Positions 1-10,259 of a stretch of DNA of 64,000 bases are shown piece after piece (the first letter of the stretch is position 1; each line of letters starts with the position of its first letter). The DNA is taken from assembly GCF_020360975.1 (NCBI RefSeq), contig NW_025408668.1, positions 3,100,001 to 3,164,000 of the forward strand. The letters run 5' to 3'. The notes beneath the pieces were generated by a model, which did no database searches, had not been told where the DNA came from, and worked only from the letters and a program-made list of their open reading frames with translations. A program made the translations under genes and the position numbers. The stretch is from Hirsutella rhossiliensis (lineage: Eukaryota; Ascomycota; Sordariomycetes; Hypocreales; Ophiocordycipitaceae).

Positions 1-188
1 CAACCGCCCTCGTCCGCCATCGGCCATCGCCCTTTAGCCCGTTGATGCGCAGCCAGAGCCAGTTCTCGATACCGCATCGAGTGGCATCTGCTCACCTCTG
101 CAGGAGCCTGTTCGGCGCCTCGCCTGACGGCCTCGTCCGCCCGGCCAAGACCACCCGCGACACGTGGCATGAACTGAGCGTCTGAAAA

Positions 189-2192
189 ATGAACCTCAGA
201 GTCGCTGCGCCGTCGGCGCTCCTCGCCGCCCTCCTGGCGACTCCGCAACTCGTGTCCGCCTTCTACCTGCCAGGCGTCGCGCCGACGTCCTACAAGCAAG
301 GCGATCGCGTCCCCCTGTATGTCAACAGCGTCAGGCCCGTGGCCGCGCCCCAAGACAATCGACTGCACTCGGTCGTGTCGTACGACTATTACCACCCGGC
401 CTTTCACTTTTGCCAGCCCAAAGGCGGCCCGGAATATGTGCCCGAGAGCTTGGGGAGCATCCTGTCCGGCGACCGGCTCATGACGTCGCCCTTCGAGCTC
501 AACATGGCCAAGAACGAGACGTGCAAGCCTCTCTGTAAAGTCAACTACGTCGAGCAGATGAAGTACTTTGTCTACGAGAGGATCGAGGAGGCCTACAGCC
601 TCAACTGGCTCGTCGACGGATTGCCTGCCGGCCAACAGATCCAGGATGATCTGACCGGCACAACCTTCTACAGCCCCGGCTTCCAGCTCGGAGGCTTCAC
701 CCTGACGGACGACGAGGAAGAGGAAATCTCCTTCAACAACCACTACGAGATATGGATCGAGTACCACGAGGTCAACGGCAAGGAAAACGAGCTCCGCGTC
801 GTCGGTGCCGTCGTCCAGCCCAGCTCCAAAAAGTACACGGGCAAGGCCGATTGCGCCGAAGGCCACCCGCCGCTGATCGTTGCGGCCAACGAGGCGGACC
901 AAGAAGTCCAGTTCAGCTACAGCGTTTACTGGAGGAAGTCGGAGACTGCCTGGGCCACCAGGTGGGACAAGTACCTTCACGTCTTCGACCCCAAGATCCA
1001 CTGGTTCTGGCTCATCGACACGGCTGTCATTGTTGTCATTCTCGTCCTCACCGTCATGTCGGTCCTGGTCAGGACCCTCAAAAAGGACATTGCACGATAC
1101 AATCGGCTGGACCAGATCAACCTGGATGACCTCGGCGGCACGTCAGCCGTCGAGGACGGTGTGCAGGAAGACTCGGGCTGGAAGCTGGTCCACGGCGACG
1201 TGTTCCGCATCCCGTCCCACCCCTTGCTGCTCTCCGTGCTGCTGGGCAATGGTGCGCAGCTCTTTGTCATGACGGGTTGCACCATCATCTTTGCGCTCCT
1301 CGGCTTCCTGTCGCCCTCGAACCGCGGGTCCCTGGGCACAATCATGATCATCCTCTACACGCTGCTGGGCTTCGTCGGCGGCTATGCCTCGGCCAGGACG
1401 TACAAGGCTATGCAGGGCGAGCAGTGGAAACTGAACATTGCCCTGACGCCCCTGCTGGTGCCCGGCATCGTCTTTGGTGCCTTTTTCCTTCTCGACCTTT
1501 TCCTGTGGGCCAAGCAGTCGTCTGGCGCGGTGCCCTTCACCACGATGCTGGTTATCGTCGCCATCTGGTTCATCATTTCGATTCCCCTCTCGTTTGTGGG
1601 CTCGTGGCTGGGCTTCCGCGGCCCCCAGATTGAGGCGCCGGTGCGCACCAACCAGATTCCGCGCCAGATCCCGCCCTGCACCACCTACCTCAAGCCGATC
1701 CCCAGCATGCTCATTGTCGGTCTACTGCCGTTTGGCGCCATCTTTGTAGAGCTCTACTTCATCATGAGCTCCATCTGGTTCAGCCGCATCTATTACATGT
1801 TTGGCTTCCTCTTCCTCTGCTACGGCTTGATGATTGTTGTCTGCGCGGCCGTCACCATCCTCATGACTTACTTTTTGCTGTGCGCCGAAAACTACAACTG
1901 GCAGTGGAGATCGTTCCTCGCGGCCGGCATGAGCGGTGGCTACATCTTCTTCAACTGCCTCCTGTATCTCTTGACCAAGGTGAGGCTCGGAGGCCTTGCA
2001 GGAATAGTGCTCTACGTTGGCTACAGCGGGCTCATCTCCTTTCTCTTCTTCATACTCGCCGGTACGTCTCTTCTCTGGCCAAGTGATGACTCGGCAACAT
2101 TATCTGACAAGAGGGTTTTCGCAGGCTCTATTGGCTACTTTGCTAGCTGGTGGTTCGTGAGAAAGATTTACTCCTCCATCAAGGTTGACTAG
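189..2192 (+). CDS. EMP70: Emp70/TM9-superfamily nonaspanin, Golgi/endosomal membrane protein
   Basis: Transmembrane-9 superfamily protein, a family that acts in Golgi and endosomes in membrane-protein sorting. The ATG at 189 opens a clear signal peptide (hydrophobic LLAALLATPQLVSA) followed by the family's lumenal start FYLPGVAPTSYKQGD. A lumenal domain of about 270 residues is followed by nine predicted membrane segments from about residue 275 on. The C-terminus ends KIYSSIKVD, matching the K-x-D/E COPI-type retention end of the family. The frame is open throughout, but 2062-2124 (GTACGT...TTTTCGCAG, 63 bp, a multiple of three) is almost certainly an intron: removing it turns the last part into ILAG-SIGYFASWWFVRKIY, the usual family sequence. 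Predicted protein 646 aa in two exons (189-2061, 2125-2192), close to the usual family length. Family assignment is firm; which TMN paralogue is not certain. Confidence 0.93.
   Translation: MNLRVAAPSALLAALLATPQLVSAFYLPGVAPTSYKQGDRVPLYVNSVRPVAAPQDNRLHSVVSYDYYHPAFHFCQPKGGPEYVPESLGSILSGDRLMTSPFELNMAKNETCKPLCKVNYVEQMKYFVYERIEEAYSLNWLVDGLPAGQQIQDDLTGTTFYSPGFQLGGFTLTDDEEEEISFNNHYEIWIEYHEVNGKENELRVVGAVVQPSSKKYTGKADCAEGHPPLIVAANEADQEVQFSYSVYWRKSETAWATRWDKYLHVFDPKIHWFWLIDTAVIVVILVLTVMSVLVRTLKKDIARYNRLDQINLDDLGGTSAVEDGVQEDSGWKLVHGDVFRIPSHPLLLSVLLGNGAQLFVMTGCTIIFALLGFLSPSNRGSLGTIMIILYTLLGFVGGYASARTYKAMQGEQWKLNIALTPLLVPGIVFGAFFLLDLFLWAKQSSGAVPFTTMLVIVAIWFIISIPLSFVGSWLGFRGPQIEAPVRTNQIPRQIPPCTTYLKPIPSMLIVGLLPFGAIFVELYFIMSSIWFSRIYYMFGFLFLCYGLMIVVCAAVTILMTYFLLCAENYNWQWRSFLAAGMSGGYIFFNCLLYLLTKVRLGGLAGIVLYVGYSGLISFLFFILAGTSLLWPSDDSATLSDKRVFAGSIGYFASWWFVRKIYSSIKVD
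2062..2124 (+). other. In-frame 63-bp intron of the EMP70 gene
   Basis: Starts GTACGT and ends TTTTCGCAG. Its length is divisible by three and it has no stop in frame, so translation reads straight through it and a naive caller would add 21 residues. The residues it would encode interrupt the conserved last membrane segment. Confidence 0.85.
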
Positions 2193-2574
2193 ATGCGGAT
2201 ATCCCAGTTGGGGCGTGAGCCGGAGGTGAAATTTTTTTATCGGGAGCGAGGACGAGCCAACCCAAGCGATGCTGTCATGGATGGGCGGGCTGTAAGAATA
2301 CCTGTAGGGCAAGTATCTCCAATTTCCAGCATCGGCATATCAGACCAGCGTGAGGACAATGGCGGGAACTAGCTGAATTCCGCGGGTTTGCAGCATCTTG
2401 AGAATTTGACACGGCAGCACACGCGAGTTGTTGGTGAGCGGAGGATCAATGCCAATAGACGTAAAAGATGTTGTTTTTTGTCAAGAGGGAGAACGCTCGC
2501 CGCTGGAGCGTGCTGCTTTCTGAAGAGCCGCGTGAGCTTGTATGACGCGTCACCCAGGCAGTGCTCTGCGTCGC
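2193..2574. other. Convergent intergenic region between EMP70 and MED4
   Basis: Holds the 3' ends of two convergent genes. No supported coding frame or RNA gene was seen. Confidence 0.6.
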
Positions 2575-3632
2575 TCAGTCGTCGTCGTCGTCGTCGTCCA
2601 GGTCGTCAAAGTCTGTGAACTGAAACTGCTTCTTCTCGACAGCGCCGGCACCGGCTCTCGCCGGCACAGCTGCGTCGGGCTGACCAGTGGCGATGCTTGC
2701 TCTGCGCCACTCCTCCAGCTCCTTTTCTCTCTGCCTCTCTCTTTCTGCCCTGAGCCTCTCCCTCTCCACGCGCAGTTGCCTCTCGCGTTCTTCTCTCTCG
2801 GCCTTTTCGCGCTCCTCCTTGGCTTTGCGCTCCTCTTCCTCCTTGCGCTTGCGCTCCTCCTCGGTTGCGGGGTCGTAGTTGCGAGGGTCGATGCCCTGCT
2901 CGGCGAGGATCTGGTACGACGCCAAAGAGCCGGAGCGGATCTTGTCCTCGGGCGGCCAGGGGAAGAAGAGCTGGCCCGAGAGGGGGTTGAGATACTGGCT
3001 CATGCCCTCGGGGAGGCTCGTGTTCATGGACGTAAGGGTCTGCTGCGTCGAGGGATCAGAGACGACGTGCTGCGACGTTCCGTTTGCGACGGGGCTCTGC
3101 GTCAGGGACGGGGTTCGTGCCGAGGGCGTCACGGCGGACTGGGGCTGCGGTTCGGGCATGGGCGTCTGCGTTTCGGGAGAGGGCGAGCCGCCGCCGCCGT
3201 TGATGGTGACGGCGGGGGGCAGGGTAGTTTTGCTGATGCGGCGCGCGTAGCGGAGGAGCTCCTCGTAGGCGACGGGGTGGTTTGGCTCGGCGGGGAACTT
3301 GGCCGTGTGGGTGGTGACGATGTCCTTGCGCGTGGTGGCGAGGCTGGTGAGGGTGTCGCGGATCTGGGCGTCGAGGGCAGAGGATGTTTTCCGCAGCCGC
3401 TGGATGCGGAGATGGTTGTTCTGATGGGTCTGGACTGCGTACACGGTCAGTGGGATTAGCAGACTCGGAGCAGAAGCGGGCTACCTTGTTCCAGCCCTTG
3501 GCTCAGGTGCTCGTCGGCGGCCTTGAGCTCTTCGGCCTGGATGGCTGAGGGGTGGTACTTGGTGACGGAGTCGATCAAGTTGGACAGAGCCTTTTCCAGT
3601 CGCTCGAAGCGACCGTCGATGCACGTGTCCAT
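2575..3632 (-). CDS. MED4: Mediator complex subunit 4 (Med4)
   Basis: Middle-module subunit of Mediator, the nuclear coactivator linking transcription factors to RNA polymerase II. Two exons on the minus strand: 3632-3485 (ATG, MDTCIDGRFERLEKAL) and 3434-2575, split by a 50-bp intron (3484-3435, GTAGCC...TACGCAG) that restores the join LEQ-VQTHQNNHL. Predicted 335 aa. An N-terminal coiled region is followed by the Med4 core, with the fungal motif LNPLSGQLFFPWPPEDKIR and then SGSLASYQILAEQG. The last 120 residues are a charged E/K/R helix and an end of seven aspartates encoded by a GTC-type microsatellite. Convergent with EMP70 and divergent from QCR10 with only 265 bp between starts, so the two probably share a promoter region. 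Family call is strong. Confidence 0.92.
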
Positions 3633-3897
3633 GGCGGATGGGCTTGAGCGCGACAAGGTGCAGGAAGAAGCTTGTCGGGAACAAAAGCTGGTGTTGTTTT
3701 GGCGCAAGGCTGAAATGAGACGTTTCAAGCACCCTCATTGGCTGGCCGGGGCCGAGCTCAGCGAGTGCAAGCCTGAGGCCACCGCGGCCCCACGAGGCCG
3801 GCCTGTTCCGTCGGCAAAGTCACAAAGCGTCACCACCATTTTCGCGACGAGCAATTCAACCACACAGCCGGCGTCGACTGCCTCTCTCCCAGCCAAG
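3633..3897. promoter_or_regulatory. Bidirectional promoter region MED4 / QCR10
   Basis: Short 265-bp gap between two divergent start codons, so regulatory elements of both genes must lie here or inside the genes. Position alone supports this; no specific factor site was identified. Confidence 0.5.
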
Positions 3898-4644
3898 ATG
3901 GTCTCGCCCGTAAGTTCGACTGGCCCTTCCGACGCATATCCCGACCGACGACGCGCAGATATACGCCACCCGCTCCCCGGGAAAAGGAATCGATGGCACA
4001 AGACGAGCTGACCCGACCTTGTCCCGCAGACTCCTTTCCGCGCTGCCGAGTTCCGGAGCGCCTACGGCCCCAAGTACGTTACAAATTTGTCTCCGATGCC
4101 AATGCTCGCGCTGCCGAGACTTGTCGACCTTTGCGCTGCCTCAGTCGCTTGGCCTAGGAAAGGAGCCTGGCTGACGATTGGACGTCCAGATACCAGTTCC
4201 AGCCGAACCTCAACGGGATGAACAAGACGGCCCTTACAAGACTGTGAGTCGAGTTGATTTGTTCTTGTCCAGGAAGATTGGACAGGAGGCGGTACAGAGG
4301 GACAGGGGCAGGTCTCTGAGGGGACGAGTGCTGGAGCTGTCCCTGATGGTAGGCGTGTCGCTGACACTTGTCGGCAGCGGCTTCAGGACTGCCTTCTTCG
4401 GCGGTGCCGCCGGCGTCGCGGCCCTGCTCTTCGTTTCCGGCATCCCCCGCGTCCGCCAAGATGTGCTGCAGGTAAGCTGCTCGTGGCCTTTGCCGGCAAG
4501 CGTCTGACCGTGGCTTCAGAAACTTCCCTTCGTCGGCAACTTGTTCATCAAAGAGGAGCCTCCCGCCTCGGACAACGTGAGTCGCTGCTTGAGCAACCGA
4601 GTGTTTGCGAAACTTGACTGCTGACTAGTTTTCAGCCTTTCTAA
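3898..4644 (+). CDS. QCR10: Ubiquinol-cytochrome c reductase subunit 10 (complex III)
   Basis: Small single-span subunit of mitochondrial complex III. Six exons give an 89-residue protein: 3898-3909, 4030-4073, 4190-4243, 4378-4471, 4520-4576 and 4636-4644. All joins have GT...AG ends and keep frame. The first exon codes only MVSP; the last codes only Pro-Phe and the stop. Residues include TPFRAAEFRSAYGPKYQFQP, a membrane segment around GGAAGVAALLFVSGIP (about 44-60) and the C-terminal KLPFVGNLFIKEEPPASDN, resembling the KIPLLG...PP end of yeast Qcr10. No continuous frame exists, so this gene is invisible to simple open-frame searches. Intron density is extreme for so small a gene. The family call rests on remembered Qcr10 patterns. 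Confidence 0.85.
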
Positions 4645-5213
4645 GCGACTCTTTGGAGGCAAGGAATGTAATACTGCACGACACCCTTATTGACAACTCG
4701 GGGATCCTTCCTCATGTATAAGATACACAATAGACGTTTTCGGGGTGGTTGCTATTTCTTGTGCACGTTGTCCCCGGTGGTTCAGGGATTGCTCGTTCGC
4801 GTCGGCCGTGCCCTCAATTTTGCTGGTATTATGTGTCGAGGAACTGCTCCCAAGGCTACGACGACTTGATGCCTCTGATATTTTTTCAAAAGCTCACAAT
4901 GCTATAGAGTGAAGTTGCTGAGAGCTGTTCAGTGGTGTACTGCGAATCGAAAGGATAGCATATGCACAGTGTGCGTGTGCTTGATATACACGGTGCAACT
5001 TACTCACTTCACCTCTTGACCCTACTCCGTATTTACCATCTGTCCAATTCTTTCCCGCCCCCCCGCTACGTTGCGCAACCACGCCGACTGGCCCTGAAAC
5101 TGATGGAGTGAGCTGTAAGTCTCTGGCTGCCTAAGCTTCTTTTGAGTCGGCCTCTTGTTGACACGTCTCCATCGCCAGCCGACCTCGACTGCTCCAGCAA
5201 AACGGCGCGCGTA
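4645..5213. other. Intergenic region between QCR10 and ALG10
   Basis: Two same-strand genes flank it. It must hold the QCR10 3' end and the ALG10 promoter. No additional gene was supported. Confidence 0.5.
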
Positions 5214-7490
5214 ATGGCAGCCTGCGCAGCCGTCGACAAGCCGCGTGCGGAGGCGGGACAACCCGGAATTCAGGCCTGGGCCGTCTGTACTCTTCCGCTT
5301 GCCTTCCTCGTCCACCTCGTCGTCTTCCATAAGCAGTCCGTCTCGCCCAGAACTTGGACCCTGCTTATGCCCATCTTCCTGGCCGGGGCCTCCTTCGCTT
5401 GGCTCAGTGCCGTCTCCAAAACGGTTCCGCAGCCCTACTTGGTAAGCTGTGTCATGGTTTGCTTTGGGGCTTGGAAAGCTCACGAGGGAACCAGGATGAG
5501 GTCTTTCACATACCTCAGGCTCAGAAATACTGCCATGGGCGGTTTGGAGAATGGGATGACAAAATCACCACCCCCCCGGGCTTGTGAGTTTACGTCGCCT
5601 GGACGTGGAAAGTGCCGGTGCTGAATTTGTCAGGTATCTGTTTTCCAACTTGCTTCCGCACGTCGCCAGCAAGACTGGCCTGAGCTGGGCGTACAGTTGC
5701 GACGCAAACAACCTTCGTGCCGTAAACACTGTCGGCTTATTTGTGTTGGCCTACTTATTCTTGCTCTGTCGGCACCAGATCGAAGGACTCGCCTATGACA
5801 GACGCTCATCATCACCCCAGAAATGGCCCTTTTCTGAATACGCGTTCCACTCTGCCTGCAATGCTGCCCTGTTCCCTCTGCTCTTCTTCTTCTCCGGCTT
5901 GTACTACACCGATGTCATTTCCACGGCGGTTGTCCTCGGTGCATTCCTGAACCACCTCAGCCGCGTGGGATGCGGCAGCTGCTCGATCCAGGGTGACATT
6001 CTCACCGTCGGATGGGGAATCCTCGCGCTGCTTATGCGGCAAACCAACGTTTTCTGGATCGTCGTTTACATGGGCGGCTTGGAAGCCGTTCACGCCGTCA
6101 AGACCTTGAGACCAAAGAGGGTTGATCAACCATTCATGGCCACACTGTGGGAGCAGCAAAGGTATTTCGGTTGGAGATATTCGGCTGGGGATATCCATGA
6201 CCTGCCTCTGAGCCGGGCATGGCCGGACGGTAAATGCCCCCCAACTCGCCCTGTTGATGCACTTCAGCTCACCTGGCGACAGACGCCCTTTTCACCGCCA
6301 TCAGCTTGGGAATCGCTGCCATATGCAACCCTGGCCGGGTCCTGAGGCAAATCTGGCCATACTTGACGGTGCTCGGAGCCTTTGCCGGATTCGTGGCGTG
6401 GAATGGGGGTGTTGTCCTTGGTGAGCTTCTCCCGTGCAAAGCTTGCCGGACTCTGCAAGTCTGACCAGGCACAGGCGACAAGTCGAACCACGTCGCCACC
6501 ATCCACCTCGCGCAGATGCTCTACATCTGGCCCTTTTTTGCCTTTTTCTCGCTGCCGCTACTTTTGCCGTATGCCCTATCTGTCGTCAACGTGTCGAGAT
6601 GGGTCGCCACGACAAGAGGCGCAGAAAGCGGCCAGGTGAGCAAGCTAGACTCGAAGCAATCGCTATCTGAAGTCTCTATTGCCTTGCGTCTGGCTGAGAA
6701 TTCGAGAATCTTTGTCTCGAGCATCGCTCTCCTGGGCATCATTGCGCTGTCAGGCCTCATTGTGCGATACAACACCATTATCCACCCCTTCACATTGGCC
6801 GACAACCGCCACTACATGTTTTATGTCTTCCGGTACACGATCCGTCGCGCCGCGTGGATCAGATACCTACTCGTTGTCCCGTACATGATCAGCGGCTGGA
6901 TGATCTTGGACACCTCGGCGGGATGCAGCCCAAGGCCTAGTAGCAGCCAGGAGGCACTTGGTGACAACTTGCGGTCTGCCTCTTTCACAAGCCATCCGTT
7001 CTGGATAGCTCGCGGTGGACGCACAAGACAGATACATGTCTCTTATCCCGCGAGCGCACGCAGGGACGCAGAGAAAAAGTCGCCGTCGCCGGCCGAGCTG
7101 TTGCGAGCCGATCCCCTCAGATACTCGTCAGAGCCAATGTCAACGTCGACGGGTCTGATATTCCTCGCGGCAACATCGCTGTCTCTCGTCACGGCGCCCC
7201 TGGTAGAGCCACGTTACTTCATCATCCCCTGGGTGATGTGGCGGTTACATGTCCCGGCGTGGCGCCCTGCAGCTCCCGGCGGCACGTCTGATGGGACCAG
7301 CAACCAGTCTACTTTTGGCAGGGTGGCCGAGCACCTCGGACGGCACGACGTGAGGCTCGTTATTGAGACGGCCTGGTTCTTGGCCGTCAACCTGGCGACG
7401 TGCTTCGTCTTCCTCGCCAAGCCCTATATCTGGAGAGCCGAGGACGGGAGTGTCCTGGATGATGGGCGTCTACAGCGGTTCATGTGGTAG
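5214..7490 (+). CDS. ALG10: Dolichyl-P-Glc:Glc2Man9GlcNAc2-PP-dolichol alpha-1,2-glucosyltransferase
   Basis: ER membrane enzyme adding the third, terminal glucose to the lipid-linked oligosaccharide before N-glycan transfer. Five exons: 5214-5441, 5495-5583, 5634-6229, 6283-6420 and 6475-7490, with introns of 50-54 bp that restore the family sequence at each join. Examples are [42 protein letters not shown] and [19 protein letters not shown]. Predicted 688 aa with about ten hydrophobic spans. The acidic DEVFH motif follows the first span, and the late motif [17 protein letters not shown] and the RYFIIPW region near the end are typical of Alg10. The ATG at 5214 is the first in the frame; upstream codons lack an ATG. 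It converges with a small minus-strand gene. Confidence 0.92.
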
Positions 7491-7816
7491 ACGGGCCGGG
7501 CATGCGGGTACGGTAGACACGTATGTACGGCAATTCCTGTTGTGTGACGACAAGATGAGGCAGCAAGGTCAAATCGTTGAGTTATCTTTAAGAACGTGAT
7601 GTGACATGATGTGACAAGTACATATCTGTGCACTTTCCTCACGACTAAGACGACGCCATTGTGGTGGCGGAATTGCTTCTTCGTCTTTCCCTGCTCGCCC
7701 ACCTTTGTAGCTATGGTTGTTTGCTTTTCTTCGTTTCAGCTGAAAACTCTGCAATGCCCCGTGGATGTCTTGCAAGTAAAATATGAATGCGCCGACAAAG
7801 GGAATCCCACTCTGCT
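7491..7816. other. Convergent intergenic region downstream of ALG10
   Basis: Contains only the 3' flanks of ALG10 and the minus-strand gene at 7817-8359; no gene seen. Confidence 0.5.
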
Positions 7817-8359
7817 TCACAGACTGAGGCGATCGAGACTCAGGCCATCGTTACTCCTCACTCTCCTCATCACGCCCAGCTTGAAGAATCGCTCCTCGCC
7901 GCCAGCGGTCCGGCCTCCGATGTACCATTTATCGGCCCCGAGGGCGTCCCGAAAGCCCTCGCTACTGCTGTCGCTGCCGCGGCGACGGCCCGGCGAGGGA
8001 TTAGGGATGGGGATCCCGTTTGCCGCCGTCGCGGAGCCGCCGCGCGGGGAGTGGATGGAGACGCCGGTCGTCGGGGGCGAGCGACCGCGGGCATGTGAAG
8101 AGGACGATGAGGACGAGGGGATGGCGATGCTTGAGGTTGCGCGGGCGGCAGAGGAGGACTGATGGGCGTAATTTGCGGTGGTGGAGGAGTTGGTGCTGGC
8201 GGCGGCGGCGGCGGCGGCGGCTGCCGTTGCTGCGGGTGGTGGTGATGATGAGGCTTGTGTTGAGTGTTTGTTTGGCTGTTGGGTAGTCTGGAGAGAGGGC
8301 GCCTGCTGGCGGAAGGCGGCGAAGAAGCTCGAGAGGAAGAAGGGTCGTTGCGAAGGCAT
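7817..8359 (-). CDS. Small conserved-looking fungal protein of unknown function, Ala/Ser-rich
   Basis: Single exon of 180 aa with ATG at 8359. The first 125 residues are low complexity: a Gln/Ser/Pro segment, an Ala run of nine from a GCC-type microsatellite (about 8195-8225), and a serine run. The last 45 residues are compact and non-repetitive: SEGFRDALGADKWYIGG, then a basic FFKLGVMRRVRSNDG and a final SLDRLSL. A conserved C-terminal block behind a variable tail is common among uncharacterised Pezizomycotina proteins. No signal peptide or membrane span. RS/SP-rich stretches such as GRSPPTTG suggest possible phosphorylation, which is inference. No function assigned. Confidence 0.65.
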   Translation of the reverse strand: MPSQRPFFLSSFFAAFRQQAPSLQTTQQPNKHSTQASSSPPPAATAAAAAAAAASTNSSTTANYAHQSSSAARATSSIAIPSSSSSSSHARGRSPPTTGVSIHSPRGGSATAANGIPIPNPSPGRRRGSDSSSEGFRDALGADKWYIGGRTAGGEERFFKLGVMRRVRSNDGLSLDRLSL

Positions 8360-10259
8360 CGTGGGGAGATGGATGAGTAGGCCCTTTGGGTCGAACGATG
8401 GATGGGTCGATGCTTCGCGCCTCAGTATGGACCGTGCCGGTCGGAGCGAGTGCGAGGTCGGTACAGGATGTCCCAGTGGAAGGAACAGGATGGCGTGCGA
8501 TGCAGCGTCGGGAAGAGATGCCTATCGATGCGATGGACGGCTTCGCGCTAGTCGTAGTCGTCGTCGTCGTCAGGCAAACAGTCGAAGAAGCATGACTGAT
8601 CTCTCGCCTTGTGTCTATCAGGGTCGCTGAGCGAGCGGAGAGGATACAAGCGTCGTCGAGCTACCGGTACGGAGGCGGGGGGCGCGAGGAGGGGCCGATT
8701 AGCCTTTTCCTTTTGCCGGTCGGTTGTCGCTGTTGGCGGTGAGGAACGCGTGAGTTGAGATGGAGGAAGGCGGAGAGTGACGATTGATTTCAGTTGGTGT
8801 GTGTGGAGGCTGACGTGACGTCGAGACGAGACTCGGCAAAAGCCGGGGCAGGCGATCAGTGGACTTGGATACCACGGCGATACTGTAATGGCGGGGCTGC
8901 GATAGGCTGCCTGGCCCGCGCTGGCCGCTAGGCTGGTGTGCCAGGGGGCCAGGGGAGGGGGTGAGTATTTGCTTAGCGGTCGGGTATCTTCGGGACGCAC
9001 AGATTAGGCGGCGACTTTGTTTGCCGTGCGGGTGTGTGGGCTGTTAGGGGCTACTTTATCCGCTGGACCGACGAGCCGAGGGCCGTTGGGCAAAGCCGAC
9101 GCTCTTCGAACTTTGAGCAGCCTCTTAGCTTACAGTACAGCGCGCAGCCCGAACAGCTGCCCAAGTCACCCCCCTGTCACGACGTCTTGGGTGGAAATGG
9201 AAGCGAGTGGCCAAGAGGACCGGTCAAGTGGCCTCCATCAAGACATGGCCTCCCCGTCTGTAGCCGAAGCCGAAGCGACGGGCTCGTGGAGAAGCAAATC
9301 GCCACGCGACTCGTCTGCCTTGGTGCTCTTCTTCATCAGGAACCGCTATTTAGACTGGCTCGTGGGTACGTGTTGAGGTGCTCGCTGGTTGGTGAACAGC
9401 AGACCGGGTCGAGTATTCCAGCTTCCTGTGTCTTTCACACACACGCAACAAGACTCGTCCCGTCATCGAACCATGCCTTAAGTCATCTTCATGTAGGAAT
9501 CTGTCGTAGCTGAGCCTGGAAACATGGTTAGAGCCGTCATCGTGTTGGTTGTGTGCTTCACGGGACGCGGAGTGCCGCCCGTCAAGAGACCATGGCCCCC
9601 TCGAGGCTGTCAAGCACGGGCAAGACCACCAGGGCTGTGCGCACAATTGCGCTGGACTTGTCTTGTGAGAGTCGCAGCTCAAGGAGGCGCGGAGGGGGAG
9701 GCGCGGGAGGGGGAGGCAGCGGCGTGTCGACACGGAATCGGGCTGTAAAGAGTGCGAGTGATGGATTGGTGTTGGTGTTGTTTCTCGTTTACGAACATCG
9801 ACGATGGTTGAAGACGACTGGACCAAAAGAAAAAAAAACTGAAATGCACCGGCACCGGCGCTGAAACTGTCGCTCATCGTGTCGGCGTCCATTGCCAAGG
9901 TCACAGAGGTGTCAAGGATGACTTGCATGATTCTCGAATATTCCATAATCAAGTAGGTACTGGATGCACGAGGCCGCATATCGCACAAGCGGGCCCATTA
10001 GTAATGCTGTGCTACAGCTATTCAGCGCTCAACGGCCGTGGTCCATTTGACAACATCCGTCTTCGTCTCTGCTCGCCGCCTCTACTGCCCCGTTCATGTT
10101 CGGAGCGCAGCAGGTGCTTGCAGCTGCCATCAATCAGACCGTCACCATGGGCCGCCGTCGCTGCTAGAATAGGGCCTTTTTGCTACTCCATAGATACCCT
10201 CGAGCCGCAATACATCGTCAACCTGCTTTTGCTCTCTTTTGCTCCATCACCTCGCCGCC
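8360..10259. other. 1.9-kb intergenic region
   Basis: Several overlapping short frames on both strands have biased, non-protein-like composition, and none continues across a plausible splice site. It probably holds two divergent promoters and UTRs (the gene at 7817-8359 and the CHIP-type gene). Confidence 0.5.

Noticed and set aside
8548..9000. 150-codon minus-strand frame upstream of the gene at 7817-8359
   Set aside because: Pro/Ser/Arg-rich with no domain and no sensible splice to the downstream gene; more likely promoter or UTR sequence.
9350..9988. 212-codon minus-strand frame
   Set aside because: Composition is not protein-like and it overlaps several equally poor frames.
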